Below are positions 42,292 through 56,491 of a DNA stretch of 64,000 nucleotides, piece by piece; the stretch's first letter is position 1; each line of letters starts with the position of its first letter. The notes under the pieces are model-generated. The model ran no database searches, had not been told where the DNA came from, and saw only the letters and a program-made list of their open reading frames with translations. Origin of the DNA: Paenibacillaceae bacterium (GTDB taxonomy: Bacteria > Bacillota > Bacilli > Paenibacillales > Paenibacillaceae); NCBI GenBank assembly GCA_004134985.1, contig REGQ01000002.1, forward strand, positions 213,232 to 277,231, read 5' to 3'. The translations under genes were made by a program, and so were the position numbers.

Positions 42292-43654
42292 GACGGTTCA
42301 TTTCGACCGCGTATTCCATAGGCAATTCCTTCGTGAACGGCTCGATGAAGCCCATGACGATCATCTGTGTCGCTTCCGACTCGCTAAGCCCGCGGCTCAT
42401 CAGGTAGAACAGTTGATCCTCGGATACTTTCGATACGGTCGCCTCATGCTCAAGCACAATGTTATCGTTCATAATCTCATTATAAGGAATCGTATCCGAT
42501 GTCGATTCGTTATCCAAAATGAGCGTATCGCATTTGATGTTCGCTTTCGCGCCTTCGGAATTGCGTCCGAACGAGGCGAGTCCACGGTACGTTACTTTGC
42601 CGCCATGTTTACTGATCGACTTGGAAACGATCGTCGATGTTGTGTCAGGCGCCAAATGCGTCATTTTAGCTCCGGCATCCTGATGCTGTCCTTTGCCTGC
42701 TACAGCGATGGACAATACCATGCCTTTTGCGCCGCGGCCCTTCAATACAACAGCCGGGTACTTCATTGTCAGCTTGGAGCCAATGTTGCCATCGACCCAT
42801 TCCATTGTCGCGTTTTCTTCGGCAACGGCACGCTTTGTAACGAGGTTGTAAATGTTCGGCGCCCAGTTTTGGATCGTCGTATAGCGAACACGCGAGTCTT
42901 TCAGACAAATGATCTCAACAACCGCGCTATGCAAGGAGTTCGTGCTGTATACAGGTGCCGTACAGCCCTCAACATAGTGCACCATGCTTCCTTCATCAGC
43001 AATGATCAGCGTACGCTCGAACTGTCCCATATTCTCCGAATTGATACGGAAGTAGGCCTGCAATGGAATTTCACATTTCACACCTTTAGGAACATAGATA
43101 AAGCTGCCGCCGGACCATACTGCACTGTTCAAAGCAGCAAATTTGTTATCGTTCGGAGGAATAATTGTTCCGAAATACTCACGGAAAATTTCCGGATATT
43201 CGCGCAGTGCAGTATCGGTATCGGTAAAGATTACGCCTTGTTTTTCAAGGTCCTCCTGCATGCTGTGGTAAACAACCTCAGACTCATACTGTGCCGATAC
43301 ACCGGCCAGAAACTTCTGCTCCGCTTCCGGAATGCCCAGCTTATCGAATGTTTCTTTAATTTCGGAAGGAACTTCTTCCCACGTTTTCCCTTGCTTTTCA
43401 GAAGGACGAACATAATATTGAATATCGTCAAAATCAAGTTCATCCATGTTGCCGCCCCAACGCGGCATTGGCATTTTATAAAATTGTTCCAATGATTTCA
43501 AGCGAAAGTCAAGCATCCATTCCGGCTCATTTTTAATTTCGGAAATCGTGCGGACAATTTCAGGTGTCAGCCCTTTACCGGATTGAAAGATCGCCTTATG
43601 CTCGTCACGGAAACCGTACTTGTAATCATCCGGCATTGGTATCTCTTTAGCCAT
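42257..43654 (-). CDS. sufB: Fe-S cluster scaffold subunit SufB
   Basis: 465 residues from ATG 43654 (AGGAGG nine bases before; a TTG at 43663 is in frame). The SufBD beta-helix core is complete, with [18 protein letters not shown] and the end [11 protein letters not shown]. It builds Fe-S clusters with SufC and SufD using sulfur from SufS via SufU. Last gene of the sufCDSUB operon, 24 bases after sufU. Its 3' end is the integration target of the adjacent elements, which leave the protein sequence unchanged. Confidence 0.97.
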   Translation of the reverse strand: MAKEIPMPDDYKYGFRDEHKAIFQSGKGLTPEIVRTISEIKNEPEWMLDFRLKSLEQFYKMPMPRWGGNMDELDFDDIQYYVRPSEKQGKTWEEVPSEIKETFDKLGIPEAEQKFLAGVSAQYESEVVYHSMQEDLEKQGVIFTDTDTALREYPEIFREYFGTIIPPNDNKFAALNSAVWSGGSFIYVPKGVKCEIPLQAYFRINSENMGQFERTLIIADEGSMVHYVEGCTAPVYSTNSLHSAVVEIICLKDSRVRYTTIQNWAPNIYNLVTKRAVAEENATMEWVDGNIGSKLTMKYPAVVLKGRGAKGMVLSIAVAGKGQHQDAGAKMTHLAPDTTSTIVSKSISKHGGKVTYRGLASFGRNSEGAKANIKCDTLILDNESTSDTIPYNEIMNDNIVLEHEATVSKVSEDQLFYLMSRGLSESEATQMIVMGFIEPFTKELPMEYAVEMNRLIKYEMEGSIG

Positions 43655-43678
43655 TGTTTTCAACCTCCTATATTTTCC

Positions 43679-46630
<2,952 letters not shown>

Positions 46631-46656
46631 ATTTTATGTCCTGCTCCCTTCTTCGC

Positions 46657-47436
<780 letters not shown>

Positions 47437-47529
47437 AGTTTACAAAGCTCCTTCCAAAATGTGTCCATAATAATCCTATAGAATAACCTGAGTCAGTTAT
47501 ACAAGGCCATGTCAGCTTTCGTGATTCTC

Positions 47530-47549
47530 AATGATTCTCAATAATCATT
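47530..47549. promoter_or_regulatory. Inverted repeat AATGATT-N6-AATCATT upstream of sufC
   Basis: 7-bp arms about 95 bases before the sufC start, with a second partial GATTCTCA copy at 47523. It may be the operator for iron or redox control of suf; it does not fit a 7-1-7 Fur box well. Confidence 0.35.
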
Positions 47550-47616
47550 CTATATTAGTTCTCGTTACAAATCAATGAGCGCGACCTTTATCAGGGTATA
47601 AATAGATGAAAATCCC

Positions 47617-48207
47617 TTAATTTCTCAACAATTTTGTGATTTTTTGCACTGCATCATCATATTCATGCTGTTCGATTACCGGCGACATCCGCGCATTTGC
47701 AATTTCATCTTCCAGTCTAACCCATGATTTGCATCCGATATACGCTTCCCGCAGTTTAATCTCCGTCGGTTCTTCCAATTTAAATACTCTCACAAGCAGC
47801 AGGTGAAGGGGCTGTTTCTTTTTCCATCTTAGCCGTTCTTCAGCAAAGGAATCCGTCCAAATATGAAAATCGCGCAGCCGATCCAAACTATCCTGATCAT
47901 ATAATTCAATATCTTCAGTTACCTCGCCATATGCAGCAATTTTAACATTGGGATCTGCAGCATTGAATTCGCTCATTGTCTCCTCAACCCATGGCTGAAA
48001 AGAGGGTTTCACAAGTTCTTTTTTCTGATGCTCATAGGTTGGCATGAAATAAAACGATGGACTCACAAGTTGAAAATGCCGGGTTTCCTCACGAATTCCC
48101 CCTTTGCGGAGCAGCATCATTTGTTTGCCTTCAAGCAGCGCCCGAATCGCAACCGCCCATTCTTTCAAAACAATCGGCTGGACAGCGTCAGCAGCCAGTT
48201 CACTCAT
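47617..48207 (-). CDS. DUF1802 family protein
   Basis: 196 residues beginning V-L-K-E-W-A-V-A-I-R-A-L-L-E-G-K-Q, with R-K-G-G-I-R-E-E-T-R-H-F and W-K-K-K-Q-P-L-H-L-L-L-V-R-V, the DUF1802 pattern. Cytoplasmic, function unknown. Single gene, divergent from mtnK. Confidence 0.8.
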   Translation of the reverse strand: MSELAADAVQPIVLKEWAVAIRALLEGKQMMLLRKGGIREETRHFQLVSPSFYFMPTYEHQKKELVKPSFQPWVEETMSEFNAADPNVKIAAYGEVTEDIELYDQDSLDRLRDFHIWTDSFAEERLRWKKKQPLHLLLVRVFKLEEPTEIKLREAYIGCKSWVRLEDEIANARMSPVIEQHEYDDAVQKITKLLRN

Positions 48208-48379
48208 CAGAATCCCTCACTTGTCTATCTTTTCTATTTATTATAGCAAATCGGGGTATTCCAACACGAAAAAATATTCGATATACTATATAATGACGAA
48301 TACCGGAGAAACGATTTCGTTCCAGTTGACAAGAATGTTACCATACTATTAATCATTTACGTAACCGGAGGTGCAAGGC

Positions 48380-49594
48380 ATGTCTGCGTATCACCCATTA
48401 ACCGAGCAGGAGGCAATTGAAATCGCCCGCTCTCTAGGTGGTTTTTTTACAGAAGGAGCCGAGCTGCAAAGCCGTGAAATCGGCGACGGCAACTTGAATC
48501 TGGTTTTTCATATCAGTGATTCGGCCAGCGGAAAAAGTTTAATTATGAAACAAGCCTTGCCTTATGCCAAAGTTGTCGGCGAATCCTGGCCGCTCACACT
48601 TGATCGGGCGCGCATTGAGAGCGAGGTATTGCGGTCCCAGGGCTCGCTCGTACCGAAGCTTGTTCCTGAAGTATACCACTATGACCCGGAGCTTGCGCTG
48701 ACGATAATGGAGGATCTCAGCGATCACGTAATTATGCGCCACGGCTTGATCGAGGGGCAACGTTATCCCAAATTTGCCGAGGACATCTCCGATTTTCTAG
48801 CTGCAACGCTATTTTACACCTCTGATCTGGGTATGAACCAACAGCAGAAGAAATTGCGTGTCGGTGAATTTATTAACCCGGAATTATGTAAAATAACGGA
48901 AGATCTCATTTTCGATGATCCGTATACGTTGTCAAGCAACAATAATTTTGAAGAAGCGATTGCCGATGAAGCCGCTGCTCTGCGTTCCGACAGTGAGCTC
49001 CATTTCGAAGTCGCGCAGCTGCGGCATAAATTTCTGACCCATTCGGAAGCGCTGCTGCATGGCGATCTTCATACCGGCAGCATCTTTATCACACCGGAAT
49101 CAACCAAAATGATCGATCCGGAATTTGCTTACTATGGCCCGATGGGCTTTGATGTCGGTGCAATTATCGGCAACCTGCTGCTAAATTACGCCGGCCATGA
49201 ACATTGGAGCCAAGATTCAGCCAGTCGGGCGGAGTATCGCGCTTATCTGCTGGAAACCATTCGCGACATCTGGGTTGGCTTTGAGCGCAAGTTCCGCTCC
49301 CTGTGGCAAGCGCATGGAATTGACCGGCTGGCCAATTCAGCTGAAGGCTACCGAGATTACTATTTAAAGCGGGTGCTTCAGGATTCGATCGGATTTGCCG
49401 GCTGCAAAGTTGTGCGCCGGATTGTCGGACTCTCTCATGTCATTGATATCGACCGAATTCCCGACGACGCAGCGCGGGAGCGTGCCCAGCGCATAGCTCT
49501 TGCGATCGGCAAGGGATTGATCAAGTTAAACCGTCAGGCAACTTCCATCGATGAAGTTCTTGAACTGGCTACAAAAACGACGCAAGTCCAATGA
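48380..49594 (+). CDS. mtnK: Methylthioribose kinase
   Basis: 404 residues from ATG 48380 (GGAGG eight bases before; a GTG nine bases upstream is less likely). Phosphorylates 5-methylthioribose at C1 in methionine salvage. Kinase motifs: nucleotide loop near [10 protein letters not shown], catalytic [10 protein letters not shown], metal site M-I-D-P-E-F-A-Y. Followed 13 bases later by mtnA, the next enzyme. A TATAAT lies at about 48287-48292. No S-box riboswitch is visible in the leader. Confidence 0.95.
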   Translation: MSAYHPLTEQEAIEIARSLGGFFTEGAELQSREIGDGNLNLVFHISDSASGKSLIMKQALPYAKVVGESWPLTLDRARIESEVLRSQGSLVPKLVPEVYHYDPELALTIMEDLSDHVIMRHGLIEGQRYPKFAEDISDFLAATLFYTSDLGMNQQQKKLRVGEFINPELCKITEDLIFDDPYTLSSNNNFEEAIADEAAALRSDSELHFEVAQLRHKFLTHSEALLHGDLHTGSIFITPESTKMIDPEFAYYGPMGFDVGAIIGNLLLNYAGHEHWSQDSASRAEYRAYLLETIRDIWVGFERKFRSLWQAHGIDRLANSAEGYRDYYLKRVLQDSIGFAGCKVVRRIVGLSHVIDIDRIPDDAARERAQRIALAIGKGLIKLNRQATSIDEVLELATKTTQVQ

Positions 49595-49607
49595 AAGGAA
49601 AACAGTG

Positions 49608-50678
49608 ATGACAACTGCACACGTACATTCAGATAACAAAGCTTTGCAGCCGGTTCTATGGGCTGGCGATCTGGTCGAGCTTCTTGACCAACGCCTGCTG
49701 CCGGAAGAAATCGTCTATTTGAAGCTTACGGATTCAGAAGGCATTTGGGAGGCAATTCGCCACCTTAAAGTAAGAGGAGCACCGGCAATCGGCATCGCTG
49801 CGGCATTCGGTGTCGTACTCGGCAGCCGCAGCGCCGAGTCACGCAGCGACTGGCTGGCTGCCGTTAAGCAGCACGCCGAATATTTGGCAACTTCACGCCC
49901 AACAGCGGTCAATTTGTTCTGGGCGCTTGACCGAATGACAGCGAAGGCTGATCAGCTTGCAGTCAGCGACTTGACGGTTGATCAGTGCAAGACGGAGCTG
50001 CTGGAAGAAGCGCTTGCGATCCGCAGCGAAGACGAGGAAACTTGCCGAAGCATCGGCGAGCATGCGCTCAGCTTGTTCAGCGACGGGATGGGCGTATTGA
50101 CCCACTGCAACGCAGGCGGATTGGCTACAGCCAAGTACGGCACTGCGCTTGCTCCCTTCTATGTTGCGCAAGAGCGGGGAATTTCCCTCAAAGTGTTCGC
50201 CGACGAAACCCGGCCGGTGCTTCAGGGCGCGAGACTGACCGCATTCGAATTGCAGCAGGCTGGCGTTGACGTTACATTGATCTGTGATAATATGGCTGGC
50301 ATGGTGATGTCCAAAGGATGGATCAATGCGGTTATCGTTGGCACAGACCGTGTAGCCGCCAATGGCGATGTGGCCAATAAAATCGGCACATACAGCGTGG
50401 CAGTTCTGGCTCGGGCGCACGGAATCCCGTTCTATGTCGCTTGCCCGATTTCGACGATCGACCTAAACACGGCTACTGGAGCAGAGATTCCAATTGAGGA
50501 GCGGCCTGCGGAGGAAATTACAGAAGGCTTCGGCAAACGTACGGCGCCGCAAGGCATTAAAGTGTTCAATCCGGCATTTGATGTGACACCGCATGAGTAT
50601 GTCACCGCAATTATTACGGAGAAGGGCATTATCAAGCCGCCGTTCAGCCAAAATCTGGCCGCGCTGCTTGCTAAGTAG
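49608..50678 (+). CDS. mtnA: S-methyl-5-thioribose-1-phosphate isomerase
   Basis: 356 residues from ATG 49608 (AAAGGA upstream); the frame opens back into mtnK. Converts methylthioribose-1-phosphate to methylthioribulose-1-phosphate. Motifs: K-V-R-G-A-P-A-I-G, catalytic Cys in [10 protein letters not shown], catalytic Asp in [12 protein letters not shown]. Length normal for the eIF2B-like fold. Operon with mtnK. Confidence 0.95.
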   Translation: MTTAHVHSDNKALQPVLWAGDLVELLDQRLLPEEIVYLKLTDSEGIWEAIRHLKVRGAPAIGIAAAFGVVLGSRSAESRSDWLAAVKQHAEYLATSRPTAVNLFWALDRMTAKADQLAVSDLTVDQCKTELLEEALAIRSEDEETCRSIGEHALSLFSDGMGVLTHCNAGGLATAKYGTALAPFYVAQERGISLKVFADETRPVLQGARLTAFELQQAGVDVTLICDNMAGMVMSKGWINAVIVGTDRVAANGDVANKIGTYSVAVLARAHGIPFYVACPISTIDLNTATGAEIPIEERPAEEITEGFGKRTAPQGIKVFNPAFDVTPHEYVTAIITEKGIIKPPFSQNLAALLAK

Positions 50679-50696
50679 AATAGAGCTGTATAGCGG

Positions 50697-50778
50697 AACA
50701 CAGTCAACCCTCTAAGGGCCGACTGTGTTAGCACATACAAAAAGGACAGGAATGCAGCATCGGCGCTCCTGTCCTTTC
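50697..50778 (+). terminator. Tandem hairpins after mtnA
   Basis: ACACAGTC/GACTGTGT hairpin (50697-50730) followed by AAAGGACAGGA / TCCTGTCCTTT (50741-50777) with a T-rich end. Confidence 0.75.
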
Positions 50779-50851
50779 TTGTGCTGCCTAGCTAGGGCCA
50801 GCACTGGCAGCTCACCTGACGTAACGTTGGCAGCTAATGGCGGTCCGGCGC

Positions 50852-51154
50852 TCAGGCCATCAAACGGAGCGCTTCCCTGCCTGACATGCCTGGCGTGATT
50901 CCCAAATCGGCAGCAGCATGTGTAATGGATTCTAACGGCGCTTCAAGCAGTTCGTCCAGTGTTCTTACTCCCACTGCCCTGCCGGCAACGATGTGACGCT
51001 CTTTCAATCGCTCATTTAACAGGGTCACGTCAAGCGCACCGCACATAATATATCCTTTATCTGTCGAGAGTGTCAGCAGCGTTGTTTTCGGAAGTTTGAC
51101 TTCAACACCCAGCACGGTCATTTCCCCCAGCACATAAGGAACGACGCGAATCAC
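50852..51154 (-). CDS. YunC-type DUF1805 protein
   Basis: 100 residues with the DUF1805 pattern: V-E-V-K-L-P-K-T-T-L-L, then D-K-G-Y-I-M-C-G-A-L-D-V and A-V-G-V-R-T-L-D-E-L-L. Compact cytoplasmic protein of unknown function, single gene between mtnA and the 51356 gene. Confidence 0.85.
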   Translation of the reverse strand: MIRVVPYVLGEMTVLGVEVKLPKTTLLTLSTDKGYIMCGALDVTLLNERLKERHIVAGRAVGVRTLDELLEAPLESITHAAADLGITPGMSGREALRLMA

Positions 51155-51355
51155 CTCCGCTCACCTCCTGAAGTACTTGAAATATGTGTTGCTGTCCTAA
51201 TACTATATGCAGATCAACTTATGGAGTGTGGGGGATTGCCCTCCCCTGGAAAGAACATCTGATGTGTAGCTATGATGAAGTTATCAATTGTGGACACTAT
51301 AAAAAAGGGGACTTTAGTGGTATATTATTAAGTAGTATATAAGGGCGGAGGAACT

Positions 51356-51820
51356 ATGGGACAGATGAAAGAACAAAGACTTAATACCTACCTTTTTAAC
51401 GTGGATATTTTAATGGAAGGTGAAACCAACAGCAAGGCATTCGAGCGTCTGCTCCATATGCTTAACGAATCCGGCGCAGTCGATTTCAAGGTGCAGTCCG
51501 GCTTTCAAATGGGGGAGAAAATAAATCAGCTGCTTCAGCTGCCGCAGAACAAGGCCGAAAAGCAGAAAGCCCAGTCTCCGAGCAAGACGAAGCCCGTTCA
51601 AATGAGTGCCTCCGAAATGGCAGCGAAACGGATTAAAAGCTATATTGCTGACAACCGGCTGATACGTCTCCATATTAACAAAGGGTTAGGCGTGAAATTA
51701 AGCATTCCATGCCGAATAATAAATTATGATGAAACAACGAGCTTGCTTAATGTGTATCACGTGGATGAAAAGCAAGTCTATTCATTCTCAATTAATGAAA
51801 TTGATGATTTTATTGAATAA
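51356..51820 (+). CDS. Conserved Paenibacillus-type hypothetical protein
   Basis: 154 residues, GCGGAGG before ATG 51356. N-terminal strand-helix segment (T-Y-L-F-N-V-D-I-L-M-E-G-E-T-N), a Lys/Pro-rich linker near 75-90, then a small beta domain (I-P-C-R-I-I-N-Y-D, V-Y-H-V-D-E-K-Q-V-Y). No catalytic motif. Function unknown. Confidence 0.7.
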   Translation: MGQMKEQRLNTYLFNVDILMEGETNSKAFERLLHMLNESGAVDFKVQSGFQMGEKINQLLQLPQNKAEKQKAQSPSKTKPVQMSASEMAAKRIKSYIADNRLIRLHINKGLGVKLSIPCRIINYDETTSLLNVYHVDEKQVYSFSINEIDDFIE

Positions 51821-51883
51821 ATCGGCTTTGCCGGCATGCTGCCAAGCAGGTCGTCTACACCTGAGCCGGCTCCAAAAAAAATC

Positions 51884-51924
51884 AAGGCAGGCCGTATCTT
51901 TCGATGGCTCACCTTGATTTTTTT
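51884..51924 (+). terminator. Terminator between the 51356 gene and the GGDEF/EAL gene
   Basis: AAATCAAGG / CCTTGATTT arms with a T8 run; flanking A and T runs make it usable from both sides. Confidence 0.8.
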
Positions 51925-51993
51925 TGCAGTAAAATGAAAAGCGTAAAACGTTATCGCCGCTCGGACGATCGCGCTCACGCTTAGTAATTTTCT

Positions 51994-53901
51994 TTACGAA
52001 CCTCCCTGGGCTAACATTTGGCCGATACTTGCACCCGCCACAGGCGGACTCCAGTAATAGCCTTGCATTTCATCACAGCGATGTTTCTGCAAAAACTCCA
52101 TTTGCTCTCTCGTTTCAACCCCTTCGGCAATGACTTGTAAATTCAAGTTATGCGCCATTGCAATAATTGTCGCGACAATCGCTGCATTGCTGGAGTCCAG
52201 TTCAATTTCTCGAACAAAGGAACGATCAATTTTTAGACGCGCAATCGGCAAGTTTTTCAAATAATGCAGCGAACTGTATCCTGTTCCGAAGTCATCAACA
52301 CTTATCCCTACGCCAAGATTCGACAATTCTTGCAGACACTTATTCGCCCGACTGACGTCCATCGTCATCGTTTCAGTAATCTCCAGGTCAAGGAAGCGCG
52401 CTTCCAGCCCTGTCTTATCAAGTACTTGAGCTACTTTCTCCGTTAAATTCTGCTGCATAAACTGTCTGATCGAAAGGTTGACTGACACCGGTATCGCAGG
52501 CAGACCCGCATCTTGCCAAGCCTTGTTCTGTGTACACGCCTCTTCGAGCACCCAGTCGCCAAGCTGTACGATTAAGCCATTCTCTTCGGCAAGTGGTATG
52601 AATCGGTCTGGCGGAACCATACCGCGTGTTGGGTGAGCCCAGCGCACAAGCGCCTCGACACCAATAATTGTGCCAGAGCTGATATGATACTGAGGTTGAT
52701 AGTGAAGCACAAATTCTTTGCGTTGAATTCCTTGCCGCAGTTCGTGCTGCAATGTGAGGCGTTCAAGAGATGAGTCGTTCCATTCCTTGGAATAAAGCAA
52801 ACAGCCGTTTTTACCATTTTCCTTCATTTTGGCAAGTGCCATATCTGCTTTTTTTAGCAGTGTCCCTGCGTTATCTTGCGCTTCATTCGTCGCCACGCCG
52901 ATACTCGCTGTCATATTGAGAGGAAAACCCTGAAGCTCGAACGGCTCCTCCAACATTTGCACCAAGGACTGCGTCCTTGCCATCACTTCTTCCTGCGGTC
53001 CCATCTCGGTAAACAGGACAGCAAACTCGTCGCCTTCCATCCTTGCCGCCATATCCTGCTCCGAGACAATTCTGGTCAGACGCTCCGCAACCTGCAAAAG
53101 CAGCATATCCCCTACCTCGCGGCCAAAGGAATCATTCACAAGCTTAAAGCGGTCAATGTCCAGATAAAGCAGGGCAATGGTCTGTCCATGCTTGTTGGCA
53201 TGCTCCAAAGCTTCCGCCAACTGGTTCATAAACATGCGGCGGTTCGGCAGTCCTGTCATATCATCGTAATAAGCCATGTAGCGAATCCGTTCCCTGTTTA
53301 TGTTCTGATCGCTCATATCTTGGCCAATCAGCAGAACGCCTTTCACATATCCGTCTACGGTGAATGGCGCGCTCACCAGTTGAACATGCAGGGGGATGCC
53401 TGATTTGTGCATCATTTTGACTGATGTTTGGCCCATAGAGCCATTCAGCGCTTTTTCAAATTGTGAGGACATCTGTGTTCTACTGCTGGAATCCAGCATT
53501 TGCAAAAAAGGCGTATATTTCATTTCCTCACTTTTATACCCGGTCATCTGACAAATTCCTTCATTCACATACGATACTGCTCCTGATTTGTCCAACACGG
53601 CAATCGGCAACGGACTAAACTTCAGAACCGAGCGGGTAACCTGGGTATCCATATCGACAGCTCCAATCGGCCGAAGCACATTCAGCCAGTTGCGCAGCAG
53701 ACATGAGAAGACAAGGGTGCCAACGATAATGATCGTTATCGAGGACCACATGGCATGGACAGGGGCGAGAAAAAAATTAGACATCCCGCACCAAATTGCG
53801 ACAGCAGAACAAATTATACTGGCAGTTATCCATATTCTTCGGTCGGCGACCCTACCCTTGTGAGGATGACAGTCCACCAACGTCACTTTCCCATCTGTCA
53901 C
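51994..53901 (-). CDS. Membrane GGDEF/EAL cyclic-di-GMP protein with PAS domain
   Basis: About 635 residues from GTG 53901 (GAGGAAGG ten bases before); a TTG at 53925 is in frame without a site. Two membrane helices at the N-terminus, a PAS domain (S-P-L-P-I-A-V-L-D-K-S-G), GGDEF, then EAL. The GGDEF loop reads M-E-G-D-E-F, so the first Gly is Glu, while the EAL domain keeps E-A-L-V-R-W, D-D-F-G-T-G-Y-S-S and I-A-E-G-V-E-T. Expected activity: phosphodiesterase, with the cyclase half reduced or regulatory (inference). Confidence 0.9.
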   Translation of the reverse strand: MTDGKVTLVDCHPHKGRVADRRIWITASIICSAVAIWCGMSNFFLAPVHAMWSSITIIIVGTLVFSCLLRNWLNVLRPIGAVDMDTQVTRSVLKFSPLPIAVLDKSGAVSYVNEGICQMTGYKSEEMKYTPFLQMLDSSSRTQMSSQFEKALNGSMGQTSVKMMHKSGIPLHVQLVSAPFTVDGYVKGVLLIGQDMSDQNINRERIRYMAYYDDMTGLPNRRMFMNQLAEALEHANKHGQTIALLYLDIDRFKLVNDSFGREVGDMLLLQVAERLTRIVSEQDMAARMEGDEFAVLFTEMGPQEEVMARTQSLVQMLEEPFELQGFPLNMTASIGVATNEAQDNAGTLLKKADMALAKMKENGKNGCLLYSKEWNDSSLERLTLQHELRQGIQRKEFVLHYQPQYHISSGTIIGVEALVRWAHPTRGMVPPDRFIPLAEENGLIVQLGDWVLEEACTQNKAWQDAGLPAIPVSVNLSIRQFMQQNLTEKVAQVLDKTGLEARFLDLEITETMTMDVSRANKCLQELSNLGVGISVDDFGTGYSSLHYLKNLPIARLKIDRSFVREIELDSSNAAIVATIIAMAHNLNLQVIAEGVETREQMEFLQKHRCDEMQGYYWSPPVAGASIGQMLAQGGS

Positions 53902-53982
53902 GCGCGAACATCCTTCCTCATCCAATAATTAGGTTAACTTTTCTTAATTATAATCGAAAACGATTGTCAGGTCATCGCTTTT

Positions 53983-54366
53983 TCACTTGATTTTGTTCGG
54001 TTTCATCATCTCTACAGCAATCAGGCACCAGCCGACAATAAACGCAACCCCGCCAAGCGGCGTGACCGCTCCCAGTTTGGTTATCCCGCTCAGCGTAAGT
54101 ACATACAGGCTGCCTGAGAACAGGATGATCCCGATTTGCATCAACCGCCCTGCCCACAGCAGCCTGCGCGAATTGCCGCGCCGCTCGAGCAATATCCCGA
54201 TCAGAATAAGTCCGAGCGCATGGTACATATGATAGCGCGCTCCCGTTTCAAATGTGGCAAGCAAGCTTTCCTCCACTCGCCCCTCCAGGCCATGAGCGCC
54301 GAACGCGCCGATCATCACGGCAAGCATCGCATAGATGGCCCCGAAAGCTGTATATTTTGAAAACAT
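53983..54366 (-). CDS. DUF423 family membrane protein (YwdK-like)
   Basis: 127 residues from ATG 54366 (AAGGAAGTG upstream). Four helices with the family motifs I-G-A-F-G-A-H-G-L, A-R-Y-H-M-Y-H-A-L and T-P-L-G-G-V-A-F-I-V-G-W. Function unknown. Divergent from the gene at 54434. Confidence 0.88.
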   Translation of the reverse strand: MFSKYTAFGAIYAMLAVMIGAFGAHGLEGRVEESLLATFETGARYHMYHALGLILIGILLERRGNSRRLLWAGRLMQIGIILFSGSLYVLTLSGITKLGAVTPLGGVAFIVGWCLIAVEMMKPNKIK

Positions 54367-54433
54367 GCTGGTGTTCACTTCCTTTTTTTTGTTGTATAAT
54401 TCTACAAGACCATTATTGCAAAGGAGCATTAAC

Positions 54434-54898
54434 ATGAATCAGGAACAAGATCCATGGCAATCCAAGGATGACAATACCAGATCATCCGGACTCAGACCTT
54501 ATCAACCGATAGGGAACGATCATGTTGCTGCAGCTGAGCCGCTGAAGCAATCCGGACCGGGAATTGCCTCATTTATTGTCGGTATTATAAGCATCTTTAT
54601 GTTTGTAATCAGCATCGTTGTCATCATTGGGCAAGCTGCCGATTTACTTAGTCTGGAGGAAGCCATTGAAGATTCGGAAGCGATCGCCGCTATGGGCGTT
54701 CCCTTCGTTATTGCAGGCTTACTCTTCCTGGGCTCACTTATCCTCAGCTTTGTCGGGACAATTCTTGCCATCATCGGTCTTGTCATCAAAAACCGGCGCA
54801 AAGTATTTGCCATTATCGGACTTATCCTTAACGGATTGTTCACCATCGGGTTTGTGCTGTTGGTTTTAATCGGCATCGCCTCCCAGGTTTCCGTATAA
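54434..54898 (+). CDS. DUF4190-like membrane protein
   Basis: 154 residues from ATG 54434 (AAGGAG seven bases before). A polar N-terminus is followed by three helices with small-residue patterns (G-P-G-I-A-S-F-I-V-G-I-I-S-I, then G-T-I-L-A-I-I-G-L-V-I and A-I-I-G-L-I-L-N-G). This is the DUF4190 style of small membrane protein. Function unknown. Confidence 0.75.
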   Translation: MNQEQDPWQSKDDNTRSSGLRPYQPIGNDHVAAAEPLKQSGPGIASFIVGIISIFMFVISIVVIIGQAADLLSLEEAIEDSEAIAAMGVPFVIAGLLFLGSLILSFVGTILAIIGLVIKNRRKVFAIIGLILNGLFTIGFVLLVLIGIASQVSV

Positions 54899-54921
54899 CG
54901 AAGCGCAACGTAACTATTCTC

Positions 54922-54966
54922 CTGCAAAACAGCCATTTGAGCATCTGTCAATTGGCTGTTTTTTTT
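54922..54966 (+). terminator. Terminator after the DUF4190-like gene
   Basis: AAAACAGCCA / TGGCTGTTTT stem followed by T7. Confidence 0.85.
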
Positions 54967-55116
54967 ATGTTTCATCCTTGAACCATAATTACGTCATCAT
55001 TTCATTTTAACATATAAAACCATTCTTGCGTTGATATTCACATAACATCCGCTTCTGTGAATATAATTGTGTATACAGTTCGGTTTTTGAATAGAAACTG
55101 CGGAGGTGGAACCTGT

Positions 55117-56277
55117 ATGGAGCCAATCCGGCAACCGTCCTTTATCGTATCCCGCGAAAACTGGTCGCTTCACCGCAAAGGATACCAGGATCAAGCCCGG
55201 CATCAGAAAAAGGTCAGAGAAGCCATTCGTCAAAATTTGCCTGATCTCGTTTCAGAGGAAAGCATCGTCATGTCTGATGGCAAACAAATAATTAAGGTGC
55301 CGATTCGCAGCCTTGATGAATACCGTTTCGTGTATAACCACAACAAAAACAAGCATGTAGGCCAAGGCGATGGCGACAGCCAGGTAGGCGATGTGCTCGG
55401 GAGAGACCCCTCCCCTTCTCAGAAGGGCGGCAAAGGGGACGGTGCGGGCGATCAGCCTGGGGATGAATATTACGAAACCGAGATCAGCATGGCTGAGCTG
55501 GAAGATATGCTGTTCGAGGAATTGGAGTTGCCCAATCTCGAAGAGCGGCAGAAAGAACAAATGCAGGCGACCGATGTCGTCTTTCAGGATGTGCGCAAGA
55601 AAGGCATTATGTCGAATATTGATAAAAAGCGAACGATTATTGAAAACATGCGGCGCAATGCCAACTCCGGAAAACCTGGCATCCACGGCATTTCGCCTGA
55701 TGATCTACGTTTCAAAACCTGGGACGAAGTCGTCAAGCCGCATTCCAATGCCGTCGTATTCGCGCTTATGGATACATCGGGCAGCATGGGGTCCTTTGAG
55801 AAATACGTTGCCAGAAGCTTCTTCTTCTGGATGACCAAGTTTCTGAGACGGAAGTACGAGCATGTGGAGATCGTATTTATCGCCCACCATACAGAAGCAA
55901 AAGAAGTAAGCGAGGAAGACTTCTTTACGCGCGGCGAAAGCGGCGGGACAATCTGCTCCTCCGCCTATCAGAAGGCACTGGACATTATCGACAGCCGCTA
56001 TCCGTCAGCCAACTGGAACATCTACCCCTTTCACTTCTCGGACGGTGACAACCTGACTTCAGATAACGAGAAATGCGTCAAACTCATTAATGAACTGATG
56101 AAGCGGGCCAACTTGTTCGGATATGGCGAGGTCAATCAGTACAATCGCAGCAGCACCCTAATGTCCGCGTACAAACATATCGCCAGCCCCAAATTTCTAT
56201 TTTCCATCATCCGTGAAAAAAGTGAAGTTTACCGCGCTCTCAAAACATTTTTCTCCAACAAAGCCACATCCGGCTGA
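55117..56277 (+). CDS. yhbH: Sporulation protein YhbH (DUF444)
   Basis: 386 residues from ATG 55117 (GGAGGTGG six bases before). Von Willebrand A-like fold with MIDAS motif D-T-S-G-S-M, N-terminal [14 protein letters not shown] and a Gly/Asp-rich loop around 95-125. YhbH acts with the PrkA kinase and SpoVR in sporulation and stationary phase; SpoVR lies 3.2 kb downstream here, but no prkA is in the window. Confidence 0.94.
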   Translation: MEPIRQPSFIVSRENWSLHRKGYQDQARHQKKVREAIRQNLPDLVSEESIVMSDGKQIIKVPIRSLDEYRFVYNHNKNKHVGQGDGDSQVGDVLGRDPSPSQKGGKGDGAGDQPGDEYYETEISMAELEDMLFEELELPNLEERQKEQMQATDVVFQDVRKKGIMSNIDKKRTIIENMRRNANSGKPGIHGISPDDLRFKTWDEVVKPHSNAVVFALMDTSGSMGSFEKYVARSFFFWMTKFLRRKYEHVEIVFIAHHTEAKEVSEEDFFTRGESGGTICSSAYQKALDIIDSRYPSANWNIYPFHFSDGDNLTSDNEKCVKLINELMKRANLFGYGEVNQYNRSSTLMSAYKHIASPKFLFSIIREKSEVYRALKTFFSNKATSG

Positions 56278-56388
56278 TCAACTGCAAAGCCACATCGGGT
56301 GTTTCAGCTGCGCTCCCAAGCAAGGCTCACGCTGTTAGTTGCGCGGGTGGCTGTTAGCAGGCATTGCCTCACCACGCTTCCCACCCGA

Positions 56389-56434
56389 ATAACCCCCTGT
56401 TATAGAACCCAGAGGTTCTTAAACAGGGGGTTAT
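56389..56434. repeat. 46-base hairpin after yhbH
   Basis: ATAACCCCCTGTT / AACAGGGGGTTAT with an inner GAACC/GGTTC stem. No strong T run follows (ATAATTATT), so it may be a weak terminator or a small repeat. Confidence 0.6.
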
Positions 56435-56491
56435 AATTATTGCCTCTTTCTTCCCGATCATGTTAATCTTGTATGACGGGGGTGACAAGAA

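Noticed and set aside
42413-43495. 360-codon open frame opposite sufB
   Set aside because: Antisense shadow of sufB with no ribosome site and low-complexity composition typical of reverse-frame translation.
47520-47552. Fur box upstream of sufC
   Set aside because: The inverted repeat has 7-bp arms with a 6-base gap and does not match the 7-1-7 Fur pattern; kept only as an unassigned palindrome.
48210-48379. S-box (SAM-I) riboswitch upstream of mtnK
   Set aside because: The leader lacks the conserved GAGGGA and paired-stem pattern and has no terminator; only a TATAAT promoter is seen.
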